Assembly: GCA_036373975.1 (NCBI GenBank)
Contig: DASUUR010000062.1
Coordinates: forward strand, 1 to 10,707
Length of the DNA: 10,707 nt
Reading direction: 5' to 3'
DNA from: DASUUR01 sp036373975
GTDB taxonomy: Bacteria > Patescibacteriota > Saccharimonadia > Saccharimonadales > Saccharimonadaceae
This document shows, in pieces, positions 7,254-10,707 of this stretch. The translations under genes and the position numbers were made by a program. Each line of letters starts with the position of its first letter. Position 1 is the first letter of the stretch. The notes beneath the pieces were generated by a model. That model saw only the letters and a list, made by a program, of their open reading frames with translations. It was not told the DNA's origin and searched no databases.

Positions 7254-8830
7254 AATGTCGTCATATGGCCATTACGACCCACATTAAGATTTTCGTTGAA
7301 CTGCTTGGTTTTTGGCTGTAAAGATCCGTAATACGTAGCCTCGACAACCGACCAAATCGCAACGTACTCTTGGGCACGCTTGCTCTCTACCACCGTCTGA
7401 TCCCACGCGAAGTCCTTTTTGCGAATAGCGTAGAAGTCACCGCTTAGTGTGTCAACATCACGGATCCATTCGGTATGTCCGTACGGGGAATCATCGTGAG
7501 CCAAAAGCCCTTTGAATAGTGGTACCGCAGCCCCTTCGGCATCAATTACTGCGCCCATGTCCCAAATTCGTCCATCATAGGCAATGATGCGCGGCGCTAC
7601 CGCAAAGGTGTCATCAAGCTCTAACGCGCCAGTCAAACGCGCCAGCCAATCCTCTTGGTTTGGCACTGTATTAGCCAGGATACGCACTACAACATCAGCC
7701 CCATCCAGTGAATCGAGATAGTGTTTCTGGCGCTTCGCAAACTCTTCACCGGTCACGAATGTAACATGCTTAAACGCGTCAACGTTAGTCATGGATTCAA
7801 TCTTTTCATAGAGTGTCTTGGCCATGCGGTTTGTCTGATCGTTGCCAACTATTACCAAGGCTTCGCGGTTCTTGGCTGGAGCAATATTGGGGTCATAGAA
7901 GCCAGGGCGGCCTTCTAGGCTCTTTACCGTAGCTGTTACGCCCTGTGAATCCAGGTAGGTTTGCACCGCTTTCTCGCCAGCCTTCAGTGCATATTCTTTA
8001 ACGGTAAAATCACCCGCTGTGGAGCCCTCGGCGGTGCGCCAATAGTACAGCACCTTGGGTATGTGTGTTACCACTCGTTTACCTGGGAGGGCATGAATAC
8101 GCATTAAAAAATCGTAATCCTGAGCGCCGTTACACTCAGTGCGGAGCCCTTTAACTTTGTTTGCTAGCTCGCGCTTCACAGCCGATACGTGATTAGTATA
8201 GTTACAGCTCAAGAACTGATGTGGCGACCAGTCAGGCTTAAAGTGAGGCCAGTGACGCCACACACCGTCGTCGGTTATCTTATCTTCGTCGCTGTATAAG
8301 ATTTCTGTGGCGGGTTTATCCTTAATAGCCGCCGCTAGCTCGTTCAATGCGTGGGGGCTAAGCACGTCGTCATGGTCACTAAACACCACGTACTCACCCT
8401 TTGCTCGCTCTAAGCCAGCGTTGGTGTTTTCTGAAATACCCTTGTTCTCTTTAAGCGCAAAATACACAATCCGCTCATCCGAGGCCGCCAAGTGCTTAAT
8501 CGCGGCCTGTCGCTCGGGGTCGGTTGAACCATCGGCTAAAATAAGCTCCCAGTCCTTAAATGACTGGTTAATTACCGAGTACACCAGTGGCTGCAGATAT
8601 TTGTCCTGCGTATTATACATGGGCACAATTATGCTAAACAGCGGCTGCTTTTTTGGCGTATGTTCTATGGGGTGCAGGAACAGCTGTTCCTCTGCGTTAT
8701 CCATCCATAATTGGTATTTCGCGTCATATGCAAACGGCTTTGCAAGATGTAGTTTCACGGCAATTCGCTTAATAAGGCGACCGCGCGGCGTTGCAGGGGG
8801 AAAGAGAGCCAGAACTGTCTTTTTTACCAT
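7238..8830 (-). CDS. O-antigen-type family 2 glycosyltransferase with degenerate second GT domain
   Basis: From ATG 8830 the product has 530 residues. Residues about 64-300 are a full GT2 domain: FSIIVPMYNT (65-74), ADGSTD (99-104), the DXD-type SDHDDVLSP (151-159), YSDEDK (179-184), HFKPDWSPHQFLSCNY (196-211), AQDYDFLMR (236-244) and HIPKVLYYWR (256-265). The order matches large bacterial O-antigen and rhamnan glycosyltransferases. Residues about 320-530 look like the second half of the tandem GT2 domain seen in such proteins (DWLARL.GAL near 394-403; AYDGRIWDMGAVID at 417-430). The expected acidic DXD is absent there, LANTVPNQED standing in its place, so only one active site is likely. An in-frame ATG at 8959 is rejected because that extension covers the divergent promoters and has no family similarity. 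The gene leads the minus-strand GT2 pair. Confidence 0.88.
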   Translation of the reverse strand: MVKKTVLALFPPATPRGRLIKRIAVKLHLAKPFAYDAKYQLWMDNAEEQLFLHPIEHTPKKQPLFSIIVPMYNTQDKYLQPLVYSVINQSFKDWELILADGSTDPERQAAIKHLAASDERIVYFALKENKGISENTNAGLERAKGEYVVFSDHDDVLSPHALNELAAAIKDKPATEILYSDEDKITDDGVWRHWPHFKPDWSPHQFLSCNYTNHVSAVKRELANKVKGLRTECNGAQDYDFLMRIHALPGKRVVTHIPKVLYYWRTAEGSTAGDFTVKEYALKAGEKAVQTYLDSQGVTATVKSLEGRPGFYDPNIAPAKNREALVIVGNDQTNRMAKTLYEKIESMTNVDAFKHVTFVTGEEFAKRQKHYLDSLDGADVVVRILANTVPNQEDWLARLTGALELDDTFAVAPRIIAYDGRIWDMGAVIDAEGAAVPLFKGLLAHDDSPYGHTEWIRDVDTLSGDFYAIRKKDFAWDQTVVESKRAQEYVAIWSVVEATYYGSLQPKTKQFNENLNVGRNGHMTTLWLKK

Positions 8831-8867
8831 ATATCCATTCTCAGAGTTCAAGATTATTAGTAGGTAC

Positions 8868-8896
8868 ATTGTAGCAATTTTTGGCTTTTTTGTCTC
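8868..8896 (-). promoter_or_regulatory. Promoter for the GT2 pair (GAGACA, 17 bp, TGCTACAAT)
   Basis: On the minus strand, GAGACA (8896-8891, 4/6 match to TTGACA) is followed after 17 bp by TACAAT (8873-8868, 5/6 match), with TG in the extended -10 position. Transcription would start near 8861, about 30 nt before the ATG at 8830. It interleaves with the plus-strand promoter at 8881-8910. Confidence 0.6.
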
Positions 8897-8910
8897 TTTG
8901 GTGCTATCGT
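8881..8910 (+). promoter_or_regulatory. Promoter for the GT4 gene (TTGGCT, 18 bp, TGCTATCGT)
   Basis: TTGGCT at 8881-8886 and TATCGT at 8905-8910 are 18 bp apart, with TG at 8902-8903 in the extended -10 position. The start would fall near 8917, leaving a leader of about 4 nt before the ATG at 8921, so the mRNA would be essentially leaderless. TATACA at 8914-8919 is too close to the ATG to serve as -10 for this gene. Confidence 0.5.
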
Positions 8911-8920
8911 ACCTATACAT

Positions 8921-10297
8921 ATGAGTGATCGTAGAAAACCGATACTTTTCCTCTCCCATCTGGCGGGTACAGCAAGTGGCGCCGAGCTTTCACTGCTTGA
9001 AACCGTCCGCTACCTCAAAGCCAACACCGAATTCGACCCAGTGGTCATCATCCCCGCCGAAGGAACCCTCTATGAGGCGCTACGTGCGCTTGGCTGTAAA
9101 GTTTACGTGCTGTCGTATAACTGGTGGACTGACGACCATCCAACCTCAAGTACAGAGCTACAAGGAATTACACGCCATAATGCTCGCGCCATTGAGCAAA
9201 TTAATTTTATTATCAGCACGCTGCGACCGGTTGCCTGCATTACAAACACCATGGTTGCGCCCTGGTTAGCTTATGCCAGTGCCCTTCAAAAGGTGCCTCA
9301 TGTATGGCAACTTACGGAATTTGGCACTTCAGCTCATGCCATCGATTTTATATTGACCGAAGATCAGGTATTGCGGACTGTCAACGAGCTCTCAGATAAA
9401 ATAATCGTCAATTCCTTAGCTATGCAACGCCATTATGCCGCACTGTTACCTCGCCACCGTCAGTCTATCGATGTTGCCTATCCTTATGTTGCTCCGCCCC
9501 CTGCCGCACCGAGTATCTCGCCTGGCGCTGAGAGCGACAGCTTCAACCTTGTTGCCGTCGGGCACATTAAGCCGAGTAAGGGGCAGCTAGACGCAGTGCA
9601 GGCTCTGCAAGTGCTGCGCGACGCCCATGGGATCTCCGCCAATCTTTGTCTCGTTGGTAGCATTGAAGATGAAGCATATTTCAAAAAGATAAAGAGTTTC
9701 ATAACCAAGCACAAACTCACCCGATTAGTACAATTTGCCGGCTATTCCAGCCAGCCTCATCAGTTCTTACGCCGTGCCGATATCGCCTTGGTGTGTGCTA
9801 CTAATGAAGCTTTTGGCAGGGTTGCTATAGAGCCTCCGCTCGCTGGTGTACCGGTTATCGGCACACGGAGCGGCGGCGTACAAGAAACCATTGACGATGG
9901 CAAAACCGGCCTGCTCTACGAACCAGGTAATATTACAGAACTAGTAAAAAGTATCCTACATTTTAAAAATGACCCTGTATTCGCAGCTACAACTGTCGAT
10001 GCTGCTCAGCGTAAATATTACCGACTCTACGCACTCGACAAAGTTCATCAACCACTCGTAGCCTATCTTCGTGGCATCCCTGCGGCAAACTCCCTTGACC
10101 TCCGTTTGCTTGGCGGTATTTTTACGCTCAATGACGAGTACGAGCAAAAACTTACCAAACTGGCCAACGAAGCCCTTGCGCTCAAGGCCGCCCACGAACA
10201 GCTTATGGCAATCAAGAACTCTCGCAAGTGGCGCCTCGTAAGCAAAATTGGGCGGGGAGTAGCAGCTGTACGTAATCTGCTTAGCAAGATCCGTTAG
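8921..10297 (+). CDS. Family 4 (GT-B) glycosyltransferase with coiled-coil tail
   Basis: The product has 458 residues in a GT-B layout. The N-terminal Rossmann half starts at ILFLSHLAGTASGAEL (8-23), with the glycine-rich acceptor loop at 16-20. The C-terminal half begins near 207 with VAVGHIKPSKGQ (211-222), then NLCLVGSIED (241-250), FAGYSSQPHQFL (272-283) and the EX7E signature EAFGRVAIE with E296 and E304, followed by GVPVIGTRSGGVQETI. These mark a retaining GT4 enzyme using a nucleotide sugar in the cytosol. Residues about 400-432 look like a coiled coil, and the tail NSRKWRLVSKIGR resembles the short S..WRL.....R tail shared by many surface-polysaccharide glycosyltransferases. ATG 8921 is chosen because the conserved fold begins eight residues later and a promoter ends just upstream. 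Its stop overlaps the convergent gene at 10294 by 4 bp. Sugar and linkage are not predictable. Confidence 0.92.
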   Translation: MSDRRKPILFLSHLAGTASGAELSLLETVRYLKANTEFDPVVIIPAEGTLYEALRALGCKVYVLSYNWWTDDHPTSSTELQGITRHNARAIEQINFIISTLRPVACITNTMVAPWLAYASALQKVPHVWQLTEFGTSAHAIDFILTEDQVLRTVNELSDKIIVNSLAMQRHYAALLPRHRQSIDVAYPYVAPPPAAPSISPGAESDSFNLVAVGHIKPSKGQLDAVQALQVLRDAHGISANLCLVGSIEDEAYFKKIKSFITKHKLTRLVQFAGYSSQPHQFLRRADIALVCATNEAFGRVAIEPPLAGVPVIGTRSGGVQETIDDGKTGLLYEPGNITELVKSILHFKNDPVFAATTVDAAQRKYYRLYALDKVHQPLVAYLRGIPAANSLDLRLLGGIFTLNDEYEQKLTKLANEALALKAAHEQLMAIKNSRKWRLVSKIGRGVAAVRNLLSKIR

Positions 10298-10707
10298 GTT
10301 CGCAGTAAGCGCGTAACCTTAGCGAGATTATCTGCAGTATAACTGGCAAAAATGTACGAGGAAAGCTGTTTTAGTGGCGGCTCAACCGGCCCATGCTGGA
10401 AGGCCGCTACCTGGTAGCAGGCCTTTTGCAGCATAGCCACCTGGTTTGGATCACTCAAGCCCTTGGGCGTATACCCCAAATGGAAAATGCCACTAATCTG
10501 CGTTGCCGACACAAAGGTTGTATTCACAAACCACCCGCTCAGTCGTTCCTGCATGAGCGGCTGGCAGGCTATCACATAGTCGGCGTTAGTGTTAACTGTT
10601 TTATCAATAAATTCTCGCACTAGATGCGTTGCATTCGCCATTTCGGTTTCTTCACCAGTAATACTTAATAAGTTAATAAGCACTCGTTTGCGCTCACGGT
10701 TAGCAAT
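10294..10707 (-). CDS. Unrecognised protein, C-terminal part (start off right edge)
   Basis: The minus frame is open from the window edge (10707) to a TAA at 10296-10294, giving 138 residues. A GTG at 10683 is an available start, but the reading frame stays open upstream (IANRERKR precedes it), so the real start probably lies outside the window. The segment looks soluble and mixed alpha/beta: LINLLSITGEETEMANATHLVREFID, split by a helix-like break, then ADYVIACQPLMQERLSGW and a C-terminal PPLKQLSSYIFASYTADNLAKVTRLL helix region. No transmembrane span or signal is seen. I do not recognise the family. Being beside a GT4 and GT2 genes, a glycan-related role is plausible but only by position. It converges with the GT4 gene with a 4-bp overlap of the two stops. 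Confidence 0.7.
   Translation of the reverse strand: MANRERKRVLINLLSITGEETEMANATHLVREFIDKTVNTNADYVIACQPLMQERLSGWFVNTTFVSATQISGIFHLGYTPKGLSDPNQVAMLQKACYQVAAFQHGPVEPPLKQLSSYIFASYTADNLAKVTRLLRT

Noticed and set aside
8871..8892. T-rich runs (TTTTT and TTTTTT) as a terminator between the divergent genes
   Set aside because: No GC-rich hairpin precedes either run. The genes diverge from here, and the runs sit inside the interleaved promoters.
8307..8924. Plus-strand open frame of 205 codons opposite the large GT2 gene
   Set aside because: It is antisense to clearly conserved GT2 motifs (DHDD, DEDK), has no recognisable domain or promoter, and arises from the codon bias of the real gene.
8831..8959. 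N-terminal extension of the large GT2 gene from ATG 8959
   Set aside because: It would overlap the start of the divergent GT4 gene and run through both promoters. The extra 43 residues show no family pattern, while ATG 8830 follows a good promoter by about 30 nt.

Overview
The window is a compact, gene-dense stretch of bacterial DNA holding seven complete and two edge-truncated protein genes, most of them for making or handling surface glycans. TGA, TAA and TAG all act as stops, so the standard bacterial code applies. The small gaps, overlapping genes, poor Shine-Dalgarno sequences, and the pairing of a membrane-anchored Ig-like protein with a secreted lysozyme-like repeat protein most resemble the Patescibacteria (CPR), with Candidatus Saccharibacteria (TM7) the best guess. 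This is a judgement from protein style, not from a marker gene. I see no rRNA, tRNA, CRISPR array, insertion sequence or phage gene.

Layout. (1) 1-2298, minus strand: two tandem, overlapping, clearly paralogous polytopic GT-C/DUF2142-like glycosyltransferases, the left one cut by the window edge. (2) 2357-3253, plus: a YbhN/AglD-type membrane protein (LPG-synthase transmembrane/UPF0104 family), divergent from the GT-C pair. (3) 3334-6272, plus: a promoter-led two-gene unit. A membrane-anchored Ig-like protein is coupled by an ATGA overlap to a 790-residue secreted protein with a lysozyme-like N-terminal domain and about nine repeats of about 57 residues. (4) 6273-8830, minus: two overlapping family 2 glycosyltransferase genes. 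The upstream one resembles O-antigen/rhamnan enzymes and has a degenerate second GT domain. (5) 8921-10297, plus: a family 4 glycosyltransferase, divergent from the GT2 pair through interleaved promoters. (6) 10294-10707, minus: the C-terminal part of an unrecognised protein entering from the right edge.

How the genes may work together (inference): the soluble GT2 and GT4 enzymes would build an oligosaccharide on a lipid carrier at the inner membrane face. The GT-C enzymes would use lipid-linked sugars on the outer face. The YbhN-like protein could move or supply lipid intermediates. The lysozyme-like/repeat protein and its anchored partner would act at the wall or surface, either in the cell's own wall remodelling or, if this is an episymbiont, in contact with a host. 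The two convergent gene pairs end stop-to-stop (6272/6273) or overlap by 4 bp (10294-10297) with no room for a terminator. Regulation therefore probably rests on the divergent promoters.
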